The notes: a model not told the origin generated them from the sequence alone. Shown: positions 31,310 to 43,557, counted from the first letter of the stretch. The stretch: DNA of 64,000 nucleotides from Lytechinus variegatus (GCF_018143015.1 NC_054752.1:4203216-4267215), one strand, 5' to 3'. Numbers and translations: made by a program.

Positions 31310-31325
31310 ATGTGAGCTTATATAA
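31310..31325 (-). promoter_or_regulatory. Displaced TATA-like box of lysozyme B
   Basis: On minus, ATATAAGCTC, homologous by position to GATAAAAGCTC of copy A. It now lies about 1.18 kb upstream of the ATG because of the transposon. Inference only. Confidence 0.35.
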
Positions 31326-32034
31326 TGTTTATAAATACGCGAGGATGCATTGGCATGATTGGCACGTATCGCAATCAATACAATGTTCATTATTGCTTTC
31401 TATTCGGTCTTTTCACAAAAGGAATCGAAACGTATTATGCACGTAATCACTACGTCTTTTTTTTTTTACAAATATGGATGATTTACGACTTTCCCTTACA
31501 AATAATTGATCAAACTGTTTATTTCGGGGAAGTTTCATGTAAACTGTTGACTGAATCGGATTCAAGGCGCGTATTGGCCGGGGGGGGGGGGCGGAAGGGC
31601 AGGCAATTCGGGATTATTATATTGTTACTTGGGGTTGCATTGTCGCATCACCCCCAGTAACAGGTTTATAGGGTGTGGCCGTGGGGGTACATGAAGGGGC
31701 ACATACCCCCGACGGCACTCTATAGGGCGCAAACAATGAATATGAATTGAACGGATCAAACCGCTTGTTCAAAATTAGCGACTAAAAGCCATTCATATTT
31801 CAATAAAAACATAATTATAAAAAAGGTTATTGTAATTGCTTGAACAGTTAATCACTACTTCATACAGTACACTGGTATTTGTTTGCTTTTTTTTTATAAA
31901 GATCAGTGAAAGCTTATCTGATCAGGAAAATGTGAGAGATGTATGAGTAGAATTCATAATAATTGTCATATTACCAAAGATATAGGCAAACTACGTTGGA
32001 ACCAAATCCTAGTACAAAACTCATGCCATATGTC

Positions 32035-32110
32035 TCCCTCCCTACCCATCCACCTTTCCATCCTCCTTCTGCTCCTCTTTCACATCTCCCTCCCTCTCTT
32101 TCTTTTTTCT

Positions 32111-32146
<36 letters not shown>

Positions 32147-32165
32147 TCCTTCCTTTCCTCCAGTT
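32035..32165. repeat. CT-rich (CTTT)n tract at end of unit B
   Basis: Matches the tract at 7480-7805; homology between the units ends here. Confidence 0.8.
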
Positions 32166-33645
32166 TTTTTGTCACCCTCTTATTCTAATTTTCGCCTTTT
32201 TCCACCTGTTTCATCGAATTTCTCTTTACACTATACGCTCTCGGTTTGAATTATCATCCGTACACATTTCTCTGCATTGTTCAATTCTAGGTTTCTCATG
32301 TAATAATGTTTACATGGAGCCTTTGAAATGAAACGTAATTCCCATTTTCGATATAATATTTTTTGTTTAACCGCTCAGGTTTTGAAAAAAAACCCTGAAA
32401 AATATTGTATTTTTCGACATCCAACCCACATGCACGGTCAAACATTGTTAACAAAAACCGATTCATGAGATAAGCTTTTATTACATTATGTTAACATGAA
32501 GAAAGCAGTGGGTTTACACACAGAATTGTCAATGTGCTTGTCCATGGGCGGAGGGGTACAAGGATGCGATAGGGGATGGCCATTCCTGTAATTCTTGAAG
32601 AATTTAAAAGCAAAAAGCGAAGAAGGAAAAATAAAACAGAAGGAAAAAGAAAGAAATAAAGAAAGAAAGAAAGAAGAAAGAAGGAAAGAAAGAAAGAATG
32701 GTAGCGGCAGATCAAAGGGAGATATGTAAGTAGTTTATCTACTCCCTATTTTCGAACTAATATTTTTTAATTGAGGAAAAGAATGACGTCACATTTAGGT
32801 CGTCTCATCCATATCACTAAAATCTGACGGTTTGAAGCCCCCTGGTTTATATAAGACATATTCATACGTTCTTGTGCAACATGAAAGTAATCGCACACAA
32901 CAAAACGCCCATACAATGTATACATAGAACATAGTCATGATAGTGCGTTCGTCTTAAGTTATATACATACATGTATATCCCATAAATAGATATCCCTACC
33001 AAATGTTGATAAACCTCATAGTTAAATTTATTATTTGGAACTTGATAGACCAGACTTATGAACAAAATAATATCGGCATGGAAAAGTATAACGAACAGGT
33101 AAATACTACTCTCAGTACAAATTATAAGAAGCGACCATCATTTCACCGAAAAGCAAAATGTTTAACATTCGATGAGAAGCGGTCTTGTTATAAAAGCCGG
33201 AAAAGGGAATAAAGGGTAGCAAAAATCTTTCTTGATGATCACACACAGATGTACACATACTGTATTAGCCACAATGAACCACCCTCCTATTGAAGATAGT
33301 CAAGGTTAGTTTATTTTAACTCAGTAACCTGTCTATGTCTGACAAATGAATAAGGGGTACATACAGGTCTTCAGATGATCAAATTTGGGGGAACTGTAAG
33401 AGATTTGAAGAAATACATGACTTGTAAAACGTACCCATGTTTTTGTAACCTTTTTAAAATTGATTAATGGCTCTATACACAAGTTGATCATAATTTTTGT
33501 CAAATATGCAGGGAAGTGTCAGGTGGAGATATCATTAAAATTCACATTCCAGTGTGTTGTTTCACAAAGCTTTTTATAAGTTGTGCATGACTGTACACAC
33601 GACTAAAACAATATACTAAGTCACCTATATGAATCGATTGGGTTA
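32166..33645. other. Intergenic stretch
   Basis: AT-rich, with a GAAA microsatellite at about 32640-32690. TTTATT at 33310-33315 (AATAAA on minus) could end the transcript of the death/B-box gene. Nothing else recognised. Confidence 0.45.
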
Positions 33646-33688
33646 AAAAATGTTTTATACGACTTGACAAGTCGTATAAAACATTTTT
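33646..33688. other. Perfect 21-bp-arm hairpin past the death/B-box stop codon
   Basis: Arms 33646-33666 and 33668-33688 are exact reverse complements around a single A. TTAA lies just outside each arm. It begins 70 nt downstream of the stop codon at 33758, so it is probably in the 3' UTR. It could be an RNA stem, or a tiny palindromic insertion at TTAA. Confidence 0.85.
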
Positions 33689-33757
33689 CTTAACTGTCCC
33701 GTGCTATGAAAAAAATGCTATGGTATACACATCATAATTATTGAACATCAAGGGTAA

Positions 33758-36700
33758 TCAATCCGATCCTATAATTGTGGTCATCATCGAAAGTGTTGGT
33801 CTTCGTCGGTACACATAAACAGATCCCCTATCACAAAGAACAAGTTCATTAGGTGACAGACTGGCTAGTTGGAGCCACTCACGATGCTCGTGCCACTCTA
33901 ACTGGAGCTCCTCGACAACTGTCTCCAAGTGGTCTCCAGTTGGGGAATACTTCCTGAGAGTGCATCTCCCATCATTGGTTACCATAGCGACGAAGATGTT
34001 GCCCGCTTCGTCGATGCAGGAGAAAGGAGAGCATCCCAAGCGACCGATGATGTGTCCCACGGGACGTCCTTCCTGGCTCATGATCTCGACAGCATCTCTA
34101 AGACCTATGGTGCATTCGGTGACGGCGATGTGGCCCGACTTCATGATGGACATGCACCATGGCTGCAGGACGGTGGCGATGTTCCTCAGGAATCCTCCAG
34201 TGGTCTCAAACACTTCAATGTTGCTGAACTCGGAGTAACCCATGTATATCGTATCCTTGTCATCAACGCTCACACAGCATGGTTTGTTGGTCTTTTGAGT
34301 GAAGAAAAACGAAGACATTTTGTGTCCTGCCTGTGTGATCATGCCTAGCTTATTGTCTGTTGTACAGAGAATAATGTGTCCCGAGCTCATGAGAGCCATA
34401 CTACTGATCCTAACATCATAGGCGATTCTGCTCGTCTTCTTGGTATCTAGATCTATGATATCCGCTCCACCTAGCCTGTATCCCACCACGATTTTCCGAT
34501 CCGTCAGTTTGATGCAGACGTTCATCTCTTCCTTCTTGTCTTCGGGAAGGTCAAACTGCTCCACAAATTCCCATCCGGAGACTTCCTCTAAGTGTCCCAG
34601 GTAAACGGAAGGACAAGCTACCATTTTCATCTCCAGCTTGTTCAGATTCATAAGGGGTCCCCTATCAAGACAAGCATTTAGAATGACATCAATCTTCTGA
34701 GACGCAGATTCGAATTTGGTGACGTCGTTGACATACTGTGCTTTCTCCTTCACCTCCATCAGGGCCAGCTCGCACTTCTTCAGCTTCGACAAGGCGAACC
34801 CATACACCTCTGGGCTCGCCGACCTCTCCAAGACGTTCGCTTTCTCGATGAGTGCATCCCTTTCCTTGGACATCATGTCATGAGCTTCGGAGAATACTTT
34901 GTAAATACCTTCACGCATGACTTGGATACCTACTTGTGTCTTCGTGATCATACCGGTCATGCCACCCTTTCCTTGTTCCCTTATCCTCTCCAGACGATCT
35001 CTGGCCTGGTTCAGGCGATCGAAGCTGCTCTTTAACTTGTGTTTGATCTCGATGTGCATATCATTGACGGGGACGATGTTGGCTGTCTCATATTCCTCCA
35101 GACATCGCTCACATATTTTCTCCTTACTCTTTTTACAGTAGTAGGATGCTTCTCTGAAGTTGTGTTTATTGCACATGTATTCAACACGTTCTTTCTCGTC
35201 TTTTGGCTGTTCACCTAAGAAGTAAAATAAAAGAAAGTCATTTAATATAAACAATACTGGACTTCGAATAAACAATAAATAGTGAACGTACTTCTAGCAA
35301 AACTACTGTAGAAATTCATTCCTAAGAGTAGATGTTTTAAATATTACTAAAATGTGCACGGCTTGCATAATAGCGTAAGGTAACTGTTTTAAAGAGTATA
35401 CAAACGTAGATTTTGGATGTGGAAATATGATAGAGATGTACTATGGGTCATGGGCTCTCCCTCCCCCTTTCACCGATTCTCGTTGTCGTCAGCAATTTTG
35501 TTCCAAATCATAATTTTCATTCAACTTGTCCTCAGGCTGCCTCGGCCAAATATAAATTACATGCCGTGTTATTAGGATGGGTAAGAGATAAGTGAAAGTC
35601 AATGGTATACTAAAGAGTGAATAGTTACATTGTAATTGATCAATTGGACAATCACTTAATAAGGAAAGAAAAATTCAAAAAGATCCAATGATTGAATTAC
35701 TGGCTGGAGAATTCTTTCAAAATGGCGATCTTAGTTTAACTGATAATTTCGATTTGCATGTCCGCTCGTGGAGGGCTACATGAGTACGCCATAAAGCCTG
35801 TCAGTTGAGTGAAGCTTTGCGATATACGAACACGCGTAAGCACGCACTGTTTGTCCACTTACCTAGGGAAATACGTGATTTAGTAAATTAGGTAAATTGC
35901 CAATTCGTCTATTGCCAACTTGTCCTCTCAACACATTGTGAACCTCCATTTAGTCTTAGGCCATTCCGTCCATCAGCATTTCGTCTAGCAACCATTCGGT
36001 CCAATAACCAATTGGTCCAATCATCACTTCATCTGAGCACCAGTTCGTCTATAACCATTTCGTCTCATAACCAGCTGGTCTAATATCCAATTTATTTTCA
36101 TTCATTTCATTTAGACCAAATGGGATATGGACTAACTGGCTATTGGACCAACTGGTTATTAGACGTAATAGTAAACCAAATTATAGTAAACGAGTTGGTA
36201 ATTGGACGAATTTGCATTAGACCAATGGAACATAAACCGTAAATTACAGGGTGATAAATGTATCCAGGTGGAATGTAGTTAAGACCAATCGAATTGTGGA
36301 TTTAGTTTGCATTTTCATTTTTAAATCTCAAAGAATTTAAACTTGAATGTCTGGAGATTTCAAACTACTTTCATGTAATTCAAAGATAATCCAGATTTCG
36401 ATTGGCCCCTTATCACAATCTATCTGGATCTATCTGCAATTATGCATTAGAGTGAATGTCTTTGCTATTAACAGTTGACATGCCAGGCCAGGCCACAATG
36501 GTCGAGTTTTGGCTTGCTTAGTATCTCGCGTTGCTTCATTATTATGACTTACTAACGTCACATCCACTAGACGTGGCCTCGCAAGTCGAAAAGCCCCTAA
36601 CCATGCTTATGTCGTCCGTCCAAGCTAACATGAATCAACGCCGAATCAAGAGTAGATTATTTACCTATAACTCTTCCGGCTAGATCTTTCCTCTCGACGA

Positions 36701-39415
36701 ACTTGAGTGCTTCAGCAAGCATTAATCTGGCTGCCTTGGGCGAAACTGTGACGTAATTCTCCCAACTGAGGAAAAGGGCCTTGAAGGCCGCGCTTATGTC
36801 ATCTGGGTGGTCACCTTACGTACAAATGAATAATAAAAACATAAATACATACAGGCTACAAATGAATAATAAAGACAAATAATAATAATTACAACAATAA
36901 CGGTATATTTACCCAGGGTAACCTCTACAGTTCCGAAAAATGTTCTCCAAACGGCCCCCATTATTATAATTACCCCTGCTAAGCTAGGCTACCGATTCAG
37001 GTGCGCACAACTTTTTAAGGAATTACTTCCTGCCGGCACCCATTTACCTCACATGGCATTGCCTGCCTTGAGTGCATCACAGTGTGGACGAATTCCTTGC
37101 TGAAGGAAACTACGCCATGGCTGGGATTTCAACCCACAACCCACTGTTTCAAAGTCTGTAGACTAATCCACTGGACCACGACGCTCCACAGCATTATTAT
37201 GCATCATCATTTTATTTCAGTTCTATACAAATATCCCTGATGTAAAGATCACAGTATTCGCACTGTGTTCACGACCACAGTGGAATTACATGCTGGTTCA
37301 TACGATGTGATTCACAAATCACAGATAATTTCACACTGTGGACACCACTAAGGTACGATTGTTCATGAACATGAATGTGTGGAAGTGTATAGTAAACTCT
37401 TTAATGTGATTAAAACTGGCAATTTGAGCCATCTAGCAGTGGGATCATGATTGCGCATTGTGTTCCATACTGTGAACACACTGCGGGACACTGTAATGGA
37501 ACACTGTTTTATCCAGAAGGGGAATCCAAGGCCCACAGGGATTTAAAAACATGTTGATTTTCCTCTTAGAAAGAACATTTGTTTAATTATTTGTGTTGGT
37601 TGGTTTATTTGTAGTTATGTTTTGGCTGTAATGTTTAATCCCTGTTAGCCTATTTGTTAAAGTCTATGCGTAGAAATTAAGGGATTATCTTCGATAGGTC
37701 TTTAGGCCTTGCTAATCCACTACATCGACTGCATATCTCTATCATATACCCTTTCCTTTTGAATTCATATTATTTTTTCATTTATTGATTCTTTTTTTTC
37801 TTACGTTCACATATTTCATGTATTATATGGATTCTTTAATTCATTTTAAGGGATGTGAATAAAGTAAGTTTGACTTTCTAATTTGAATATTGTTTCTCTA
37901 CTTACGCAGATCTAGGTGCATTTTTTTCAATAGTGTATAAAATAAAAAAAATAATCTATGTGTGAACGCTTTATTTATTTTGCTCATTCTCTATTGATTC
38001 AAAGTAATGATTTATCATTGTATTTTTCTGATTGAAATACTAAATAAGAATTTTAAATTGCATAGATCGATGTATACACAGCAAAAACTGTGGTGTTAAC
38101 TGGTGTACATAGAGGACCACTCCAGTCATTTTACTCCGGTGTTAAATTGACAGTGTTATTTTAACAGCTATAGGTGTTATTATAACACCTCTGGTTGTTA
38201 TGTTTACACTCTTTAGTGTTATGTTCAATCTCTAGGGTGTAATTTTAACACCTCAGGGTGTGTTCGTCTATTAACACCAACTGGTGTCAGTTTTAACACC
38301 ACAGTTTTTACAGTGAAGGTACACAATTGCTTACCTCTGATTTGATTTAGGGTGTCATTATCATAGTCGAGCTTGAGACCTATCGGGTAGAAATCTCCAT
38401 TCTCTAAGGTCGGAATAAGGTCCAATAGCTCCTCATCCGAGAGCCGTTCAGTCAACTTTTTACTGGATAAATAAAACGCAAAAGAGAATGTGTGGGGTCA
38501 AGTTGGGTGTTGGTGTTGGAAGCATGCACAATTTCGATAGCAATCCCCAGTACAGCTTATAACCTAGTCTGAGTTATCATAAACATGGCCCTGGGAGGCC
38601 GGGGTAGAATTTCCTCTGGGGTGATGCGTGTATTGTTCTCCATAGACAATAACCCCAGGTATTCTGGAAGATGACTATAAGAAAATGCATCCAACCAAAA
38701 ATAACCTTCAGTTCGGAAACCTTTTTCTCGCTTTTCAAATTTCCCGCGACCCATCGGATCTCCATTTCGAAGTAAGAACCTCTTTGGTTTTTTTTTCTTG
38801 CTTTTCAAATTTAAATCAGCGCCCCCAGTAAAAAAAAAAATCGTTCCCAGGCCCTTATCATGAATGATCAAAATCACATTATTCAGGTTATTGAAAGCTC
38901 AACCCCTAGCAAGAGTTATCCAAGGATCAGACTCTTTTTAAACTTGGTGTTCAGCTGACATAACAATTAACCTATCACTGACACCGAAAGGACGCCGATG
39001 GACTTCATATCGTCATGTGGATATAGGATAGTGCATTGTTGGTAGCTGCTTTCGTCTGAAAGAGTATCCTTAATGTCAAAATTGGAAGAAAAAAACCCAC
39101 ATTTAAAATAAAACTAACACTAACACCGAGAGGACACCGACGGACTTGATATCGCCATTTGGACATTAGAACACAGGGGCCGCGGAACGGTTTTCAAAGT
39201 GGGGGGGGGGCTGACCATGCATAAAATCACAATCACATGATCATTTTTACGTTTTTGTAGCCCTCCCGCTTCCGCGGCCCCTGGAACAGTGTTGGCTGTT
39301 GCGTTTGAAAGAATCCTTATAGTTAAGCAAATAAACCAACCCATTATTATACCTACTTTTCAGGCGGACCAGGTCCAACGTGATTCATCTCCTTGCTGTC
39401 TTCACCTGTAGCCAT
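33758..39415 (-). CDS. Death domain / B-box / coiled-coil / beta-propeller protein
   Basis: Four coding exons on minus: 39415-39357, 38462-38335, 36814-36665, 35214-33758; all junctions keep GT-AG and phase, giving 597 aa. Residues about 24-112 form a death domain split over exons 2 and 3 (LSDEELLDLIP, DTLNQIRGDHPDD, ARLMLAEALKFVERKDLAG). Residues 127-171 form a B-box zinc finger (CNKH...YYC...ICERC...H...H). A helical, probably coiled-coil, stretch (about 172-290) and a C-terminal six-bladed-propeller-like region (about 330-590) follow. There is no RING, so ubiquitin-ligase activity is not predicted. Death domains mediate homotypic assembly in apoptosis and innate signalling, so a cytosolic adaptor or sensor role is inferred. 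The frame of the last exon runs on into the intron; the splice site, not an upstream Met, marks its start. Confidence 0.85.
35215..36664 (-). other. Intron 3 of death/B-box gene
   Basis: AT-rich. It contains the inverted-repeat element at 35885-36245; otherwise nothing recognised. Confidence 0.6.
35885..36245. repeat. Foldback repeat of CCAATTCGTC/CCAATTGGTC units
   Basis: The left half reads AACCATTTCGTCT, CAATTGGTCC and similar 12-16-nt units; the right half carries them inverted (GGACCAACTGG, TTAGACC, GGACGAATTTGC). The centre is near 36100. This suggests a small foldback MITE made of iterated motifs. Confidence 0.65.
36955..37195 (-). mobile_element. tRNA-derived SINE in intron 2
   Basis: Reverse-oriented relative of 26225-26515. 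It reads on minus GTGGAGCGTCGTGGTCCAGTGG..., a degraded B box, CTTCAGCAAGGAATTC and GGTAAATGGGTGCCGG, with an ATT-rich tail. Confidence 0.8.
37245..37512 (-). repeat. CACAGTGT-rich MITE, copy 1
   Basis: In reverse orientation its start CTGGATAAAACAGTG and later motifs GGAACACAATG match the element at 41619-41884. Many CACTGTG motifs lie on both strands. Confidence 0.65.
38077..38315. mobile_element. CACTGTAAAAACT MITE 19 bp from a splice donor
   Basis: TIRs CACAGCAAAAACTGTGGTG and, inverted, CACTGTAAAAACTGTGGTG. The inside is rich in GGTGTTA/TAACACC. Its right end is 19 bp from the last base of exon 2 (38335). Related to the CACTGC MITEs in the lysozyme units. Confidence 0.85.
38463..39356 (-). 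other. Intron 1 of death/B-box gene, with a local duplication
   Basis: Two similar segments of about 100 bp, 38978-39073 and 39119-39320 (TGACACCGAAAGGACGCCGA versus TAACACCGAGAGGACACCGA). The second is split by the 39174-39283 MITE. A CAGCGCCCCCAGTAAAAA stretch near 38815-38850 resembles 44245-44285. Confidence 0.65.
39174..39283. mobile_element. 110-bp MITE with perfect CAGGGGCCGCGGAA ends
   Basis: 14-bp perfect TIRs. 5-bp target duplication GAACA at 39169-39173 and 39284-39288. The neighbouring duplicate at 38978-39073 shows the site without insertion. Confidence 0.88.
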
Positions 39416-39729
39416 TGTAGACTGATCTTTATTATGAGAAAAAGAGAGAGAAAAAACAATAAGTAAAATTGAGAAGATATTGAGTCTCAATGTTTCTCTG
39501 TTTTGAAATAAAACTTGATATCTTCCCCTTTAAAAATCAACATCTTATCAAAAGAAAACAACCACTACACGTCACAAAGAAAATAGTTAACATTCAAGGA
39601 AACTTAATGCAATATGTTAATTAATATCTTTATAAACATTAATAAATGGCACACACTGTAGCAAGTTCCAAGAACCTATTATCCCTGATACAATAGCACT
39701 TGTTATGTTGTACTACCTCACCTCAGTTG

Positions 39730-40440
39730 TACTACCGATGTGAATTTACCTTGGTTTCAGTTCAAAATAATGCAACGTATTTTATATACAAATGAAATAT
39801 TGTTTAAAATTAATTTAGCTCAACAAAAAGAATGTACTTTTTGCAATCTACATCGTGAAACAGTTACTCATCTACTTTGTGAATGTACATGTATTAAACA
39901 TATATGGGACAGGTTTGAACAATGGATATTTCTTAAAACTGGAAATAGAATATTTTTCTCTAATAAAAAAATATTTGGTTTAAGAGGTTCAAGTAATTAT
40001 GCATTAAATTGTTTATTGATAGTGATACGGCAGATGATTTACACTTCCAGAGTAAAACATCAATTACCTGTTTTTGATAATATCAAATTTGCACTTCAGA
40101 ATTATTTCAAGAATGAGAAATATATCGCAGAGTCAAATTTTAAAATGGTAAAGTTTACAAAGAAATGGTTTCAATTACGTGCCATGTTTACATGAAGTGA
40201 TCTGTTCAGTTCCCTTTCCATGTACAATAATACATGATATGAATATTATTGTTCATTTACTCCTTGCTTGTTCCTTAAATTGTTTACTATTATGTGAACC
40301 TGACAGTTCAATTTATATATTTGTTGCAATTACTGTTGTACTGTATTTCGTTGTTATTAATTTGATTTGTCATTGAAAAGATATCTTGTTATAATAATCA
40401 AAATAATAAAATCCCTGTGGAGGGGAAACAAATTGAAAAA
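39730..40440 (+). mobile_element. 5'-truncated L1-type LINE, C-terminal end
   Basis: Open frame to TGA near 40195. It starts inside the reverse-transcriptase tail (DVNLPWFQFKIMQRILYTN) and includes the CTFCNLHRETVTHLLCEC zinc-binding motif typical of the region after the RT domain in L1/Tx1-like LINEs. A roughly 240-bp AT-rich 3' UTR follows, ending in AATAATAAATTT. This is a dead-on-arrival copy between the death/B-box gene and the next gene. Confidence 0.75.
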
Positions 40441-40974
40441 ATAATAAATTTAACATTCTCCGAGATTATCCATGATTACATAACGGATTATTTTTTCAAG
40501 AAAAAAAATGCATGTGCATTATTGTTTGACATTATCATTCCTTCCATAACATTTCATGATAAACATGACCAATAAAAAGACCTCAACGGATGGATAAGTC
40601 TCATAACTGTTTACCATATTGCAATCGAACGAGAAAAAAAAATCCCGCGAAAACAAATGTATTTCATAACAATGAATAAGAAGGTAATTAAATCCATATA
40701 AAAATGAATAAAAGGATGAATGGATTAATTCATATATAGATTAAAGAAAACCAAAAAAGCTAGTAAGTGAAAATTGTATAACAAGAACGTGTCGCATAAT
40801 CCCTACACTCATCTATAGTGTGTTAAACGGGACGAGTACTACTGGGAAGAATTGTGCTTTGGTTATGTAACTGATTTTTCACATTGAATTAAATTGATTT
40901 CATACGATCTTTAATTTCTAAATTAGAATATAAACACTGTTTTATTTGATCGAATTTGATCTTCTACTACCAGT

Positions 40975-41065
40975 ACTACTATTTCTTCTTCTTCTTCATC
41001 TTCTCCTCTTCCTTCTCCTTCTTCTTCTTCTTCTCCTTCTTCTTCTTCTCCTTCTTCTTCTTCTT
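40975..41065. repeat. (CTT)n microsatellite
   Basis: CTT/CTC triplets; no gene. Confidence 0.9.
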
Positions 41066-41162
41066 TATTAAATACCTACATATCCACCGCGTTAATCAAC
41101 TCATATACTGCCGACATCGATTCACATAACCCCATCTTTAAGGTCAACCGACAAGGTAACCT

Positions 41163-41297
41163 AAGGCCCGTAACACAAAACATAGCAATCATTGTAGAAG
41201 AGTATCTTTACGATTGATTGCATTGACTACAATGTGCGACCAATCGTAAAAAATCAAGCGTACGATCAATTGCAAACCTTTGTGTTAAGAGACCCTG
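41163..41297 (+). repeat. MITE, CCGTAACACAAA family
   Basis: GGCCCGTAACACAAA at the left and TTTGTGTTAAGAGACCC at the right. The inner ACGATTGATTGCATTGACTA matches the other two copies. Confidence 0.7.
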
Positions 41298-41618
41298 ACC
41301 GCAACACCCTAAAGGCATCTCTGTAATGTGATAATGTCAATGAGTGTGAAACTTCACCTCACCTTGGCTCGTATATTCGGGGTAGTGATTGAAAGAAATG
41401 TATAGGCCCGCTAATTGGTATACAACACCAGTGTAAATGTTGTTTTAATTATACTTCGGATCGAGTCATGATATTTCAATTGTCATCTATCTACTCCTCT
41501 TACGCCTAAGTTTTTTTTTGTCTCTCATTTATTCATCATAACATAATTCAGTTTATACCTTTTTCCTTTTTTTTTGTTTCGTCGTATTTTTTAAATTGTT
41601 AGACACGTTTTCTTAGAG

Positions 41619-41884
41619 TGTACTGGAAAGGACACAGTGTCCCACTGTGTATTTACAGTGTGGAACACAATGTGAAATCACCTTCACACTGTTAGATTTG
41701 AGCATTTCAACAGTGTGAATCACATGTTCACACAGTCGACCGTGTGAACACGCTGTTAACAGTCACACTGAGCCCACAGTGTGAGAATATCTTCACACTG
41801 CTGAATTTGAGTATTTTAACAGGGTGAGTGATAAAATAGTCCACAATGTAAACACACTGTGTGACAATGTGTTCTTTTCAGCAG
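41619..41884 (+). repeat. CACAGTGT-rich MITE, copy 2
   Basis: TIRs of about 40 bp: CTGGAAAGGACACAGTGTC at the left and, inverted, CTGAAAAGAACACATTGTC at the right. CACTGTG motifs are repeated inside. Same family as 37245-37512, opposite orientation. Confidence 0.75.
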
Positions 41885-42452
41885 GATTTGTGTTAAAACC
41901 ATTCTTCAATCTACTGTAGATGTGAAAGTAGCATTTTTGTAAGAAACTTTAGCCACCTACATGTTGCTTCATATAGCCCCGTACAGCCACTGCACAGGTG
42001 CAACTTTGTACCAGTTGGGTATTCGTTCACTTTTAAACCAGAAAGGTGCAACAATGTATCTCTCACGCATGTCAAGGGCGCTTCCTGTATACGACATTGC
42101 TAACGATGCCAAGTTCTTATCTTTTCATAAAAGTGCATGATCTCCGAAAACTGGTACGAAAGATCATCCTTTTCATTGACTATACAAATCCATCCACCGG
42201 GGAATACCACTTATTCATCCTTTCTCACTTGCCCCTAGTACAAACACTGTAGTAATAATTCCAGATTTTTAGTTTATACCTAAACATCATATAAACAAAA
42301 TATGAAAATAACGAAGATTGCACATTGAAAAGGTCTTACAAACCATAAAGCATAGTCTCATATAACGTGTATAATGCGGGTATCTTAGCTTTAATCCTTT
42401 CAAATTATATTGGTATAGTTTTTAAAATGAAGAAATGCGATATACGTGCTTA

Positions 42453-42545
42453 CCTTGGAACAGCTACAATTTGTAAAGAAAAATCCTTCCGAGTATTTAA
42501 CCAAATCGTCTTTTTTGGCGGGAATAATTAGCGACAGACATGGAG
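42453..42545 (-). other. Possible noncoding first exon with strong splice donor
   Basis: On minus the sequence TTGTAGCTGTTCCAAG is followed by GTAAGCACG, a good donor, and GGCGGGAA (an E2F-like motif) lies about 65 nt upstream. It has no long frame. The next acceptor with an ATG close behind on this strand is the start exon of the death/B-box gene (39415; AAAG then ATCAGTCTACAATG), so it could be that gene's 5' UTR exon. Weak inference. Confidence 0.25.
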
Positions 42546-43525
42546 GTATACCGAATGAATAGTGATGTAGCTGATCGCCGGGGAAAGGGTATGCAGTTAA
42601 TCATTTCGTATATACCTAAAGCAAGGGACGGCGCCGGGTATTTTTATTTGGAGGGGGAGGGGTGTGGGGGCAAGGCAAGATTACTTTTTTTTCTCTCTCA
42701 ATTGAATTTCAGGGGTATGATTATAGAATTCATTCTTCTTTTCTTTTTCGTTTTTTACCCTCTTTTCTCCTTCTGTCATTACTTGAAAATCACAGGGGTT
42801 TGTAACCCCTCCCCATCCCGAGTGCTGCCTCTGACAAAAGCGCATGTCTGCATCTAGGCTATTGAGCTTGGTAAGATTGATTTCAACTGTAATAGGGTAG
42901 GCCTTTACTGCACTGGTATAGGGCTTCATCTTCGCCCCCATTATTCCAGGGGAGATGTATTGAGTCGGTCTGGAATGTCGGGGATCATGACCGCTATAAG
43001 ACGGGCTCAAGCAGTCATCGGATGTAGGCCCAGTGACGGCGGACCCTAGCTGTTGGCTCGCGAACTATTTCTAAATATAACACTCACTCGCGTTCCTTTT
43101 TATCTATCTCCTCGTGTTCATATAATTATACATCATCAATCTATGTCTGTTTCCTTCGCGGTCTCACAAAGTCTCCTTTTCACTCTCCTCGTGTCTTATT
43201 CTGTCAGTCACTTATTCACCCCCGTTCTGTCTGCTCCCCCCCTCTACCCCACATCCCACCCCATTCCCAACCCACTTTCCTCTTCTCTTCCTTCCCTCCA
43301 CTACCATCCTTCTCAATGTAGCCCCTGCCTCTTTCTCTCTCTCTCTCGATTTACAGTTTTATTCTTTATTATTTTTCTAATTTATCCACTGTCATTTATA
43401 TTTCAAAAGACAGCTAAATTATGCACTTATCGTACTTAAAATGACCTCAGTTCCACATAGTAGTATTCCGCAAATAAACAGAGAAAGACACACATAGACG
43501 GACAGATAGGTGGAGAGTGTGTGCG

Positions 43526-43557
<32 letters not shown>

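Noticed and set aside
33758-35275. TRIM-type E3 ubiquitin ligase
   Set aside because: There is a B-box and coiled coil but no RING, and the upstream exons encode a death domain instead.
42615-42842. hAT-like MITE between GGGACGGCGCC and the inverted GAGGCAGCACTC
   Set aside because: Terminal similarity is weak and no target duplication could be read.
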